NCBI RefSeq assembly: GCF_039595935.1
Contig: NZ_JBCNKR010000006.1
Coordinates: 2,390,001 to 2,454,000 of the forward strand
Source: Flavobacterium sp.
GTDB lineage: Bacteria; Bacteroidota; Bacteroidia; Flavobacteriales; Flavobacteriaceae
Direction of reading: 5' to 3'
DNA: 64,000 bases
In this document: positions 8,690 through 17,695 of the stretch, one piece after another
Layout: every line of letters begins with the position of its first letter
Numbering within the stretch: position 1 is the stretch's first letter
The notes under the pieces: generated by a model
The model's input: the letters and a program-made list of their open reading frames with translations, nothing else
The model's database searches: none
Told to the model about the DNA's origin: nothing
Position numbers and translations under genes: made by a program

Positions 8690-8793
8690 AGGTGCTAAGG
8701 TTCTGAGATACTAAGACTCTAAGTTTTTTTTGCGATGTCCTTTGACTTCGCTCAGGATGACATTATAATCTGTCAGGCTGAGCGAAGTCGAAG
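8690..8793. repeat. Composite repeat: CTAAG units plus GACTTCGCTCAGG inverted repeat
   Basis: CTAAG/CTGAG units at ~8690-8732 are followed by a 21-23-nt inverted pair (8741-8762 and 8771-8793) with an 8-nt loop containing GACTTCGCTCAG. The same inverted pair is found at 62743-62838. It lies between convergent genes and probably also terminates both. Confidence 0.75.
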
Positions 8794-8827
8794 CCACTTA
8801 TTTTCTAAGTTTTTATAAATCTAAAAT

Positions 8828-9400
8828 TTATTTACGAATAACTTTAACCTGCGAATCTTTTGTTAACTTGATAATTGTAGATGATTTTCCGTTGATTTTG
8901 TCCTGATTTAATTTCACCACATAATCAACCCCGTTTATAATTTCCGGACTAATATCTTTAAAACTTTGCGGCGTTGGCTGACCTGAAATGTTTGCGGAAG
9001 TCGAAACTAATGGTTTTTTCATTCTTTCCATTAATTTATAACAAAAAGGTTCTTTTACCAGCCTAACTCCAAGTGATTTATCAGCAGAAATAACATTAGG
9101 AGCTACGTTTCTGGCATCGTCAAGAATTAAAGTTGTTGGTTTTTCAGATAAATCCATAATCTGCCAGGCAACTTCGGGAATATCCTTAAAAACGTTATAA
9201 ATCATTTTTTCACCATTCACTAAAACAATCATACTTTGAGTTTCGGCGCGTTGTTTTAGTTTATAAATTTTAGCAACAGCCTCAGGATTAGTAGCGTCAC
9301 ATCCAATTCCCCAAACAGTGTCAGTTGGGTAAAGAATAATTCCGCCTTCTTTAATTACTTCAAAAGCATTGTGAACTTCAGTATTAATATCTTGATTCAT
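8828..9400 (-). CDS. L-threonylcarbamoyladenylate synthase (Sua5/YciO/YrdC)
   Basis: 190 residues covering just the YrdC domain, without the extra Sua5 C-terminal domain. It makes threonylcarbamoyl-AMP from threonine, bicarbonate and ATP for the t6A37 tRNA modification. Visible motifs: YPTDTVWGIGCDA near the N-terminus, KLKQR, and the STSANISG segment. It follows the DegT aminotransferase gene with a 33-nt gap on the same strand. Confidence 0.9.
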   Translation of the reverse strand: MNQDINTEVHNAFEVIKEGGIILYPTDTVWGIGCDATNPEAVAKIYKLKQRAETQSMIVLVNGEKMIYNVFKDIPEVAWQIMDLSEKPTTLILDDARNVAPNVISADKSLGVRLVKEPFCYKLMERMKKPLVSTSANISGQPTPQSFKDISPEIINGVDYVVKLNQDKINGKSSTIIKLTKDSQVKVIRK

Positions 9401-9433
9401 AACGTAATGTATTAGAAAACAATAAAATGGTTT

Positions 9434-10510
9434 TTATTGTAATGTTTGTATATTTATAATTTGAACAATGTTTTCCAGATCAGTTTCAGGAATTCCCACG
9501 TATAAAGGTAAACATAAAATTCGCGAAGCAATAGATTCTGAAATTAGCATTTTTTCTCCTTTCGTATATTCAATCGTATTTAAAGAAGGATAAAAATAAC
9601 GACGAGGAATTATATTTTCAATTGCCAGAGCATTCAAAACCTTCAATAAAGTTTCTTCTGAATCTAAAATTACCGGATAATAACTATAATTCCATTCTGT
9701 ATTTTCTCTTATTTTTAAAGCTTGTACAGTATTGAAATTTAATTTGTTATTATAAAAGTCAACTACTTTTTTTCTTTCGTCGATAATATGGTTCATGTAC
9801 GGAAATATCGCCAGACCCATAGCTGCCTGAAGCTCAGAAATTTTGGCATTAATTCCCAAACCATGAAAAGCCAAAGGGCCATTATGTCCAAAATTATGAC
9901 TGTAATATAATTGGTGATAATCGGCATCATTGCAAAACATGGCGCCGCCTTCTCCGGTATGAAATAATTTAGTCGCATGAAAACTGCAGGTGCTTACATC
10001 TCCAAAATTAAAAATAGATTCATTGTTGTAGGTAACCCCAAAACAATGTGCGGCATCGTAAATAACTTTTAGATTGTGTTTTTTAGCAATTTTCTCAATT
10101 GCAGTAACATCACATGGATTTCCAAAAACGTGAGTTGCTAAAATTGCAGTTGTTTTTGGTGTTATGGCAGCTTCAATTTTGGTTTCGTCAATTGTTAAAT
10201 AATCCGGGTGAATATCTACAAATACTGGAGTACAATTTTCCCAAACAATCGCCGCCGAAGTGGCAACATAAGAAAATGGCGTTGTAATAATCTCGCCGCC
10301 TTTTCCAAAAAGTTTTAAAGCAATCTGAATTGGAATCGTTCCGTTATTTGTAATTATAATATTAGAAACATTCAGAAAGTTTTTAAGCTTATCTTCAAGT
10401 TCTAATGTTAGTTCGCCTCTGTTAGTTAGCCAAACTTTATCCCATGCACGTTTTACATAAGCGTTGTATTCTTCTTGCGGGGGCAAAAAAGTTTTGGTTA
10501 CAGGAATCAT
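9434..10510 (-). CDS. DegT/DnrJ/EryC1/StrS-family sugar aminotransferase
   Basis: 358 residues. PLP-dependent aminotransferases of this family add an amino group to nucleotide-activated keto-sugars. The PLP lysine is Lys181 in SFHATKLFHTGEGG, and the cofactor-stacking Asp152 is in YDAAH. N-terminal TNRGELTLELE and TNNGTIPIQIAL fit the fold. It is divergent from the ACP-KASIII-Rieske operon and 250 bp away, so its amino-sugar product is a plausible acceptor for the acyl group that operon would make. Substrate sugar not determinable from sequence alone. Confidence 0.9.
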   Translation of the reverse strand: MIPVTKTFLPPQEEYNAYVKRAWDKVWLTNRGELTLELEDKLKNFLNVSNIIITNNGTIPIQIALKLFGKGGEIITTPFSYVATSAAIVWENCTPVFVDIHPDYLTIDETKIEAAITPKTTAILATHVFGNPCDVTAIEKIAKKHNLKVIYDAAHCFGVTYNNESIFNFGDVSTCSFHATKLFHTGEGGAMFCNDADYHQLYYSHNFGHNGPLAFHGLGINAKISELQAAMGLAIFPYMNHIIDERKKVVDFYNNKLNFNTVQALKIRENTEWNYSYYPVILDSEETLLKVLNALAIENIIPRRYFYPSLNTIEYTKGEKMLISESIASRILCLPLYVGIPETDLENIVQIINIQTLQ

Positions 10511-10561
10511 TTAATTATTGATTTAGTGGGTTTAAATTTATCTTTAAGGATAAACTATTGT

Positions 10562-10569
10562 TATATTTG
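10562..10569 (+). promoter_or_regulatory. TAnnTTTG -7 box, candidate promoter of the ACP operon
   Basis: Reads TATATTTG and is followed by GCGG. It would give a leader of about 190 nt before the ACP gene. A weaker nearer box (AATATTTG near 10705) is possible. The 10511-10760 gap holds no gene. Confidence 0.4.
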
Positions 10570-10760
10570 CGGGGTAAAATTAGGAAAAGAAACCTTAATT
10601 TTTGATATAACTAAATATTATAACATTTTAAGAAGTAAAACTTTTAGTTAACATGATTGGTTAACAGTAGATTAAGTTTTTTAATTCGCTTAAAAGAATG
10701 TTTTTCAATATTTGGTATGATTAATGTGAAAAATGAAAACAAAATAAATTTAAGATTACT

Positions 10761-10991
10761 ATGGAAATCAACGCTTTTTTGAAAAATTTTGCAGATATTT
10801 TAGATGATACAGATGCAGCTCTTATTACACAGGAAACTGTTTTTAGAGATTTAGACGAATGGAATTCATTAACAGCTTTGTCATTAATTGCAATGGCTGA
10901 CGAAGAATATGATGTGAAATTAACAGGAGACGAAATTAAATCTTCTAATTCATTAAATGACATCTTCGAAATAATTAAAAATAAAGCATAA
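10761..10991 (+). CDS. Acyl carrier protein (specialised)
   Basis: 76 residues, the size of a stand-alone ACP. The phosphopantetheine attachment serine is Ser36 in EWNSLTAL (the usual DSL is NSL here). The helix pattern and the acidic surface after Ser36 fit ACP. First gene of an operon that continues with KASIII 4 nt downstream. The neighbours suggest it is dedicated to a glycan- or lipid-modifying acyl group and is not the housekeeping AcpP. Confidence 0.9.
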   Translation: MEINAFLKNFADILDDTDAALITQETVFRDLDEWNSLTALSLIAMADEEYDVKLTGDEIKSSNSLNDIFEIIKNKA

Positions 10992-10995
10992 TTAA

Positions 10996-12051
10996 ATGGC
11001 AGCTTTTTCAGTACATGATATTGCAATAAGAGGTATTTCCTGCAGCGTTCCTAAAAATAAGGAACTAAATGTTGATTTAAATATTTTGACACAGGAAGAG
11101 ATTCAAAAATTTATTGAAGCAACCGGAGTTGAAGAACGACGAATTGCGACAAAAGATATTTGCACTTCTGATTTATGCTGTGAAGCTGCTGAAAAATTGC
11201 TTAAAGATTTAAATTGGCAGAAAGACGAAATCGAAATCTTGGTTTTTGTTTCTCAGACTGCCGATTATATTTTACCTGTTTCTGCTGCCATACTGCAGGA
11301 CAGATTAGGATTATCTACAAATTGTGTTGCTTTTGATGTTCCGCTGGGATGTTCAGGTTATGTTTACGGAATGTCGATTATTGCCGGAATGATGAAAGCG
11401 ACGGGACTTAAAAAAGGTTTGCTTTTAGCCGGAGATACAAGCAGTAAATTACTTTCTAAAACAGATAAAAGTACCGTTCCGTTATTTGGTGACGGAGGAA
11501 GTGCAACAGCATTTGAATTTGACGAAAATGCAGAAAAAATAGATTTTGATTTAGGTACAGATGGTTCTGGTTATAAAGCTATTATTATTCCAGATGGAGG
11601 TTCTAGAAACAGAATAAACGAAGATTCGCTTAAAGTTGTTACTATCGAAGAAGGAATCAGCAGAAATTCCTGCAATTTGGTTCTTGACGGAATGGATGTT
11701 TTTGGTTTCGGAATTTCTCAGGCGCCTAAAACGGTAAAAAAACTTATTGAAAAATTCGAAATTGATATTGACAAAATAGATCATTTTGTATTTCATCAGG
11801 CCAATTTGATGATGAACAAAATGATAGTAAAAAAACTGAAACTGCCAGTTGAAAAAGTTCCGTATTCATTAAAAGAATTTGGAAATACTTCATCTGCTAC
11901 AATTCCTTTAACGATTGTGGCTCAATTAAAAGAAAGCCTTACAAATACGTCTAAAGATTTAATAGTTTGCGGTTTTGGAGTTGGGTTATCATGGGGGACA
12001 GCAAAAATTAAGCTGGACAATGTTGTGATTTCTGATTTAATAGAAATATGA
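10996..12051 (+). CDS. 3-oxoacyl-ACP synthase III (KASIII), first copy
   Basis: 351 residues. FabH-like thiolase-fold enzyme that condenses an acyl-CoA starter with malonyl-ACP. The triad is complete: Cys119 (PLGCSGY), His267 (FHQAN), Asn297 (FGNTSSA). The start is 4 nt after the ACP stop; the end overlaps the Rieske gene by ATGA. It is moderately different from the second KASIII five genes into the operon, so the two probably have different starter or extension substrates. Confidence 0.9.
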   Translation: MAAFSVHDIAIRGISCSVPKNKELNVDLNILTQEEIQKFIEATGVEERRIATKDICTSDLCCEAAEKLLKDLNWQKDEIEILVFVSQTADYILPVSAAILQDRLGLSTNCVAFDVPLGCSGYVYGMSIIAGMMKATGLKKGLLLAGDTSSKLLSKTDKSTVPLFGDGGSATAFEFDENAEKIDFDLGTDGSGYKAIIIPDGGSRNRINEDSLKVVTIEEGISRNSCNLVLDGMDVFGFGISQAPKTVKKLIEKFEIDIDKIDHFVFHQANLMMNKMIVKKLKLPVEKVPYSLKEFGNTSSATIPLTIVAQLKESLTNTSKDLIVCGFGVGLSWGTAKIKLDNVVISDLIEI

Positions 12052-13145
12052 TAAAAAATTTTGATTACATAGACGAATCGGTTTATCAAAAAGAAAAATC
12101 TTTATTTTTAAATGAATCCTGGATTCTCGCTGCTCACAAAAATGAATTATTAAACAATAATGATTTTGTGACTTTTGAGTATTATGGAAACAAGATTTTT
12201 ATTCAAAATTTTAACGGTACAATTAAGTCTTTTCAAAATGTTTGCCTGCACAGATTTAATACGATACACGAAGAACCTTTTGGAAACAGAGTTTCATCGT
12301 GTTTGTATCATAACTGGACTTACGGGAAAAAAGGAAATGTTGTAGGTTTAATGTGCCGAAATTCGTTTGAAAGAGAAGAAATAAATGAATTAAAGCTTAA
12401 AGAATATGAAGTGGCTTTTTGTGGAGATTTTGTTTTCTTAAAATTAAACGAAAAATTCGACAAGACTTTATATGAATATTTAGGAAATATCTTTACGCCG
12501 CTTGAAGAATTAAGTTTACATTTTGGATCCAAAACAATCGATTATTCAATCGAACATAAAGCGAACTGGAAACTTCTGGTTGAGAATGTTTTAGAGTGCT
12601 ATCATTGTACTTCGGTTCATGAAAATTCATTTGCCAAAATGGGATTTGGTTCCGTTCCGCCTGAAAAATTTGATTTTTTTGATGCTCACAGCTGGTGCGA
12701 ATTTCCAAAAGGAGAAGATGTAAAACCCAATAAAATTATTGAGAAATCATTATCAGCGAGAACTTTCAAAACACAAGGATATTATCATTTTTACCTATAT
12801 CCAAATGCATTTGTGAGTACAGTAGAAGGAAAAGGATTTTATCTAGGATTTATGTTTCCTGAATCTCCTTCAAAAACCAATTTAAGAGTACGTTATTTTG
12901 CAACAAAATTTGAAAAAGAATTAAGCGAATCAGAACAAAATATTATTGATTTTATAAATAATAGTTCGAATGATTCTCTGGATTTGGTTTTAAATGAAGA
13001 CAAAAAAATATTAGAAAATATTCAGCCCAATCTGGCGAACTTTCAAGATCATTCTCCAATATTTGGAAACGAAGAATTTAGAATTTTAAAGTTTTATGAA
13101 TTTTTCAATAAACAAAAATTACAAAAAGAACAAAACGATATATAA
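12048..13145 (+). CDS. Rieske non-heme iron oxygenase, catalytic alpha-type subunit
   Basis: 365 residues. The N-terminal Rieske 2Fe-2S ligands are Cys66-x-His68 and Cys85-x2-His88. The C-terminal catalytic domain holds a mononuclear iron site with His187 and His192 (ECYHCTSVH). The residue at the usual bridging Asp position is Glu184, as in the carnitine/betaine-type Rieske oxygenases. Such enzymes hydroxylate, demethylate or desaturate with O2 and need a separate reductase; none is encoded here. Packed between KASIII and SDR genes with 4-nt and 1-nt overlaps, it probably acts on the acyl chain or the finished sugar. Confidence 0.88.
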   Translation: MIKNFDYIDESVYQKEKSLFLNESWILAAHKNELLNNNDFVTFEYYGNKIFIQNFNGTIKSFQNVCLHRFNTIHEEPFGNRVSSCLYHNWTYGKKGNVVGLMCRNSFEREEINELKLKEYEVAFCGDFVFLKLNEKFDKTLYEYLGNIFTPLEELSLHFGSKTIDYSIEHKANWKLLVENVLECYHCTSVHENSFAKMGFGSVPPEKFDFFDAHSWCEFPKGEDVKPNKIIEKSLSARTFKTQGYYHFYLYPNAFVSTVEGKGFYLGFMFPESPSKTNLRVRYFATKFEKELSESEQNIIDFINNSSNDSLDLVLNEDKKILENIQPNLANFQDHSPIFGNEEFRILKFYEFFNKQKLQKEQNDI

Positions 13146-13888
13146 TGAATCCATTTGATTTATCAGGAAAAAAAATCTTAGTAACCGGAGCCTCTTCAGG
13201 AATTGGTTATGAAACTTGTCAGGCAATTGTAAGACAAGGCGGAACTTTTGTCGCCATTGCAAGACGTAAAGATTTTTTAGAAAAATTAATAGCTGAATGT
13301 GGAAGTGAAAACAGTTTCATAGCTGCTGATTTATCTAAAATGGAAGATATAAAATCTATTGTTGAAACAATTGAAAATGTTGACGGAATTGTTCATTCAG
13401 CCGGAGTTGTAACACTTGCGCCTGTAAAATTTTATTCAGAAGAATTAATGAATGAAATGAGAAGTATCAATTTTGATTCGATTGCTTATCTGATTAATTT
13501 AATTTTCAAAAAGAAAAAAATTAACAAAGGAAGTTCAATTGTATTAGTTTCGTCTATTGCCGGTTTATTTGGTATGAAAGGAAACGGAATTTATGCAGCC
13601 AGCAAAGGAGCTTTAATTGCGATTTCTAAAGTTTGGGCAAATGAATTTGCATCGAGTAAAACCCGTGTAAATTGCGTTTCGCCAGGAATGGTAAAAACAG
13701 AAATTACCTCAAAATCTATTGAAGATTTATCTCTTGAAGTTATTCAGCAGGACGAAAAAAAATATCCTTTAGGATATGGAGAACCGTCTCAGGTTGCAAA
13801 TCCAATTGTATTTTTATTATCAGATGCAAGCAGCTGGATTACGGGACAAAATTTAGTTTTAGACGGAGGAAGAACTTCAACAATTTAA
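13145..13888 (+). CDS. Short-chain dehydrogenase/reductase, FabG-like
   Basis: 247 residues. The Rossmann motif is VTGASSGIG (residues 13-21) and the catalytic residues are Ser136/137 (VSSIAG), Tyr150 and Lys154 (YAASK). Length and the C-terminal WITGQNLVLDGG match classical 3-oxoacyl-ACP reductases. Between two KASIII genes with an ACP in the same operon, reduction of a 3-oxoacyl-ACP to the 3-hydroxyacyl form is the simplest role. It overlaps the Rieske stop by one base. Confidence 0.88.
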   Translation: MNPFDLSGKKILVTGASSGIGYETCQAIVRQGGTFVAIARRKDFLEKLIAECGSENSFIAADLSKMEDIKSIVETIENVDGIVHSAGVVTLAPVKFYSEELMNEMRSINFDSIAYLINLIFKKKKINKGSSIVLVSSIAGLFGMKGNGIYAASKGALIAISKVWANEFASSKTRVNCVSPGMVKTEITSKSIEDLSLEVIQQDEKKYPLGYGEPSQVANPIVFLLSDASSWITGQNLVLDGGRTSTI

Positions 13889-13895
13889 TTTGTAG

Positions 13896-14906
13896 ATGAA
13901 AGCACATATTAAAGCCATATCCTATTATCTGCCAGAAGCAATTCTGTCTAATGAGTTGATTAATCAGGATTTTCCGGAATGGGATATTGAAAAAATTAGT
14001 TCCAAAACCGGAATAAATTCCAGACATATAAGTGCAGCTGATGAATTTTCATCAGATATGGCGGTAAAAGCGGCCGAAAAATTATTTGAAGAACATAATA
14101 TAGATCGTTCGACCATAGATTATTTATTGTTTTGTACCCAAAGTCCGGATTATTTTCTGCCTACAACAGCTTGTATTATTCAGGATAAATTAGGTTTGAA
14201 TACTTCGATTGGAGCTTTAGATTTTAATTTAGGCTGTTCAGGATTTGTTTATGGATTAAGTCTGGCAAAAGGATTAATTGCCGGTGAAATGGCAAAAAAT
14301 GTTTTGCTGATTACTTCAGAAACGTACACAAAATTTATACATCCGAGGGATAAAAGCAATAAAACTATTTTTGGAGATGCCGCAGCAGCAACTTTAATAA
14401 GCAGCGAAAAAGGTTTTTGCTCAATCGGTAATTTTATTTTCGGTACTGACGGAAAAGGAGCAGAAAACCTTATTGTAAAACAAGGCGGAATGCGTTTTCC
14501 GGTTTCAAACGAAAATGAAGATATTCAGGATGAATTTGGCAATATCAGAAATGATAAGAATTTGTTCATGAACGGAACTGAGATTTTTAATTTCACTGGA
14601 GAATTTGTCCCAAAACTTACAAAGTCAATTTTAGAAAAATCTAATTTGGCTCAGGAAGATATTGATTTATTTGTTTTTCATCAGGCGAATAAATACATGC
14701 TGAATCATTTAAGAAAAAAGATAAAAATCCCGGAAGAAAAATTCTTTATTTCGATGGAACACTGCGGTAATACAGTATCATCTACAATTCCGATCGCACT
14801 TTATGATGCTCAAAAACAAGAAAAACTATCTCATATTAAAAATGTAATATTAGCCGGTTTTGGAGTAGGATATTCCTGGGGAGCTTGTAATTTAATTATA
14901 GAATAA
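13896..14906 (+). CDS. 3-oxoacyl-ACP synthase III (KASIII), second copy
   Basis: 336 residues with an intact Cys114 (LGCSGF), His262 (FHQAN) and Asn292 (GNTVSS) triad. Same family as the first copy but clearly diverged, with a different middle region. Two condensing enzymes plus one reductase would allow two rounds of two-carbon extension on one ACP. It overlaps the acetyltransferase gene by one base (TAATG). Confidence 0.9.
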   Translation: MKAHIKAISYYLPEAILSNELINQDFPEWDIEKISSKTGINSRHISAADEFSSDMAVKAAEKLFEEHNIDRSTIDYLLFCTQSPDYFLPTTACIIQDKLGLNTSIGALDFNLGCSGFVYGLSLAKGLIAGEMAKNVLLITSETYTKFIHPRDKSNKTIFGDAAAATLISSEKGFCSIGNFIFGTDGKGAENLIVKQGGMRFPVSNENEDIQDEFGNIRNDKNLFMNGTEIFNFTGEFVPKLTKSILEKSNLAQEDIDLFVFHQANKYMLNHLRKKIKIPEEKFFISMEHCGNTVSSTIPIALYDAQKQEKLSHIKNVILAGFGVGYSWGACNLIIE

Positions 14907-15541
14907 TGAAAGATTTAATCATAGTAGGAGCAAGGGGTTTTGGTCGTGAAGTTTACGATTTGGCCACACAATGTTCTGGTTATAATATTGAATATACGAT
15001 AAAAGGTTTTCTCGATGATAAAGCCGATGCACTTGAAGGTTTTGACAATTATCCGGCCATTTTAAGCTCTGTAGAAGATTATGTAATTCAGGAAAATGAT
15101 GTTTTTATTTGTGCATTAGGAACCGTACAATGGAAAAAACATTATGCTGAATTAATTCAGGCAAAAGGCGGAAACTTTATCAATCTAATTCACCCTTCGA
15201 CAAAATTAAATACAAATGCAGTTGTGGGAACCGGATTACTGGTTTTTATGTATGCCAATATAAGTAACGACTGTGTTATTGAAGATTTTGTTACCATTCA
15301 AGGATATGTAGGTTTAGGCCACGATACAAAAATTCACAAATGGGCACATTTGAGTTCTTATTCTTTCACAGGCGGTTTTGTTGTGCTTGAAGAAGAAGTA
15401 ACATTAAACACCCGTGCAACAGTTCTTCCGCGTGTAACGGTTCGAAAAGGCGCAACAGTAGGAGCGTGCAGTATGGTTATCAAAAACGTAAAAGAAAATA
15501 CAACTGTATTTGGAGTTCCGGCAAAAAAACTTGATTTCTAA
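14906..15541 (+). CDS. NeuD/PglD-like left-handed beta-helix acyltransferase
   Basis: 211 residues. The N-terminal ~75 residues form a Rossmann-like sugar-nucleotide-binding part (IIVGARGFGREV). The remainder is hexapeptide-repeat beta-helix ending in GVPAKKLDF. PglD and its relatives N-acylate the 4-amino group of nucleotide amino sugars; NeuD acts on sialic acid. With an ACP, two KASIII and a reductase upstream, I infer that the donor is an acyl-ACP and the acceptor an amino sugar. Confidence 0.85.
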   Translation: MKDLIIVGARGFGREVYDLATQCSGYNIEYTIKGFLDDKADALEGFDNYPAILSSVEDYVIQENDVFICALGTVQWKKHYAELIQAKGGNFINLIHPSTKLNTNAVVGTGLLVFMYANISNDCVIEDFVTIQGYVGLGHDTKIHKWAHLSSYSFTGGFVVLEEEVTLNTRATVLPRVTVRKGATVGACSMVIKNVKENTTVFGVPAKKLDF

Positions 15542-15587
15542 AAATCAATCTTTTTAATTAATACAAAAAAATCTTAGTAGCTATTTC

Positions 15588-16553
15588 ATGAGAAATCAAA
15601 GTGATATCATTTTAAATTGGAAAGGAAATTTAGACCAGCCAGTCGTAAGTATTCTATGTGATGCATACAATCATGAAAAATTTATTGTAGAAACTTTAGA
15701 AGGTTTTTTAAATCAAAAAACTACTTTTCCTTTTGAAATTATTATTCATGATGATGCTTCAACAGATAATACTCCGGTTATTTTAAAAGAATTTGCCGAA
15801 AAATATCCTTTAATTATTAAACTCGTTTTACAAAAAGAAAATCAATATTCTCAAAAAATCAATTTTTGGAGTGATATAACTTTTCCTATGGCACAAGGAA
15901 AATACATAGCTTTATGTGAAGGAGATGATTACTGGATTGATGAACAAAAACTGCAAAAACAGGTTGATTTTTTAGAAAATAATACTGAATACGTAATTAC
16001 GTGGACCGATTTTTTCACCAGAAAAGATACAGAATTAGTGCCAAACGATTTTAAAGAAACACTGCCAGATGTATATACAATTGATTTTGATACACTTTTT
16101 CAACCTTATTGTACGTATACTTTAACAAGTCTATTTAGAAAAGATGCAGTTGATCCTTTAGAATATAAAAAATTCAAATACGGTAAAGATAACACACTTT
16201 ATTCAATAGCGCTTTGTCACGGAAAAGGCGCATTTTTAAATTTCCAGGCAGCCGTTTACAGATGGCATTCAGGAGGAGTTTATTCTTTACAATCTCCATT
16301 TTTTCAGCGTTATTCTTCTTATCGTAATATAAAAGAAATACTTCAAAACATTCCGCAGGCGAGAACCCATAACATGAAAAAAGTTATGTCGACTTTGCTA
16401 AAAGCATCAGCATTTGAAGCTTTAAAACTGCGAAAATCGGAACAATATAAAAATATTGAAGAAGCTGAAATTGCTATAAATGAGTTTTTAGAAAAAGCCA
16501 GTTTTTCTTTAAAACTGAAATATTTATGGCGCTACATTAAAACGAATATTTAA
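15588..16553 (+). CDS. Glycosyltransferase family 2
   Basis: 321 residues. GT-A fold with the nucleotide-binding SILCDAYNHEKFI and HDDASTDNT segments near residues 20-60 and the metal-binding EGDDYW near 110. Follows the NeuD-like gene by 46 nt on the same strand and may be the last gene of that operon, which would tie the acyl-sugar pathway to glycan assembly. Sugar specificity unknown. Confidence 0.88.
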   Translation: MRNQSDIILNWKGNLDQPVVSILCDAYNHEKFIVETLEGFLNQKTTFPFEIIIHDDASTDNTPVILKEFAEKYPLIIKLVLQKENQYSQKINFWSDITFPMAQGKYIALCEGDDYWIDEQKLQKQVDFLENNTEYVITWTDFFTRKDTELVPNDFKETLPDVYTIDFDTLFQPYCTYTLTSLFRKDAVDPLEYKKFKYGKDNTLYSIALCHGKGAFLNFQAAVYRWHSGGVYSLQSPFFQRYSSYRNIKEILQNIPQARTHNMKKVMSTLLKASAFEALKLRKSEQYKNIEEAEIAINEFLEKASFSLKLKYLWRYIKTNI

Positions 16554-16557
16554 CTCG

Positions 16558-17577
16558 TTATTTTCCTTTTAAAGATTTAAAATACAAAATCACTTTATCG
16601 ATCCATTTTATTTTCTGAAATAATACACTTTCGTTGTTTTTCAAATGTTTATAAAATGAAAGATTATAAGAACCCGCATTGCGAATAATGCGTATTAGAT
16701 TTTTTGTAATGTGTTTTTGAAAAACTTCCAGATTAAAATATCCTAGTTTTTCATTTTGCGAAATCAGAACTTTAGAAGCATTAATTGTTTCAATAACCTC
16801 TTCTGGTGAAAGCCTCTTTTTAAATGAAACAGCATTTAAGTAAAAATCAATTTTTGGATCTTCAGGGTTAATTTCAAGCTGAGTCAGTTGATTTATTTTT
16901 ACTCGTCGCACAGAGCGGTTAACGTTATCAATTTTAGTTTTACTGATATTGTTGTTGTGCTGTCTGTAATTTAATAAGGATTCCGGAATGTTGTAAAAGT
17001 TAGTTTTGGCAAGTAATCTGCTCCATAAATCATAATCCTCAACAGGGACGTAATCATTATCAAATTTTAAATCACCCAAAACTTCTTTTTTAAACATTAC
17101 AGTTGGATTTCCGATGTTACAACTGTGTAAAAAAGATACTTTAATCGCATCTGGTTCTGTGTTATGTTTGATGATTTTGTTTTTGCCTGTTCCAAAAAAA
17201 GTAAACCACGTACCACAAACGCCAATTTCGGGATTGTTTTTTAATACTTCAATTTGTTTTTCAAAACGTGTTGGCATTGCAATATCATCTGCGTCCATTA
17301 AGGCAATATATTCACCTTTTGCAGCGTTTATTCCTTCGTTCCTTAGATTTGCGGGACCCACATTTTCTTCTTTGTCAATAATAATAATGCGATTATCTTC
17401 TTGCTGAAATTTCTTAATAATGTTTAAACTTTCGTCAGTAGATTTATCATTTAAAATAATAAGCTCAAAGTCTGAAAATGTTTGACTTAGAATACTTTTT
17501 AAAGTTTCATCTAAAAATGAAGCCGCATTAAACACAGGAATTATAACAGAAATTACAGGATTTTGAAGAATTTGCAT
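16558..17577 (-). CDS. Glycosyltransferase family 2
   Basis: 339 residues. Typical GT2: SVIIPVFNAASFLDETL at the N-terminus, LNDKSTDES, and the DXD-type motif LMDADDIA near residue 94. The C-terminal third is helical and basic and probably binds the membrane face. It ends 5 nt from the end of the convergent GT2 gene, without a visible terminator. Confidence 0.88.
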   Translation of the reverse strand: MQILQNPVISVIIPVFNAASFLDETLKSILSQTFSDFELIILNDKSTDESLNIIKKFQQEDNRIIIIDKEENVGPANLRNEGINAAKGEYIALMDADDIAMPTRFEKQIEVLKNNPEIGVCGTWFTFFGTGKNKIIKHNTEPDAIKVSFLHSCNIGNPTVMFKKEVLGDLKFDNDYVPVEDYDLWSRLLAKTNFYNIPESLLNYRQHNNNISKTKIDNVNRSVRRVKINQLTQLEINPEDPKIDFYLNAVSFKKRLSPEEVIETINASKVLISQNEKLGYFNLEVFQKHITKNLIRIIRNAGSYNLSFYKHLKNNESVLFQKIKWIDKVILYFKSLKGK

Positions 17578-17669
17578 GATTTTTGTTTTACTAGGGAAGG
17601 GGATTATTTAAGTTAAAATTATCTTAAAAAATCAAATGCAAATTTAGTAGATAATTTCGGAATGTTTTT

Positions 17670-17677
17670 ATCTTTGT
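17670..17677 (+). promoter_or_regulatory. TAnnTTTG -7 box upstream of the DADEY glycosyltransferase gene
   Basis: Reads TATCTTTG, 18 nt before the ATG at 17696. Confidence 0.5.
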
Positions 17678-17695
17678 CCAAACAAATTAATATAA

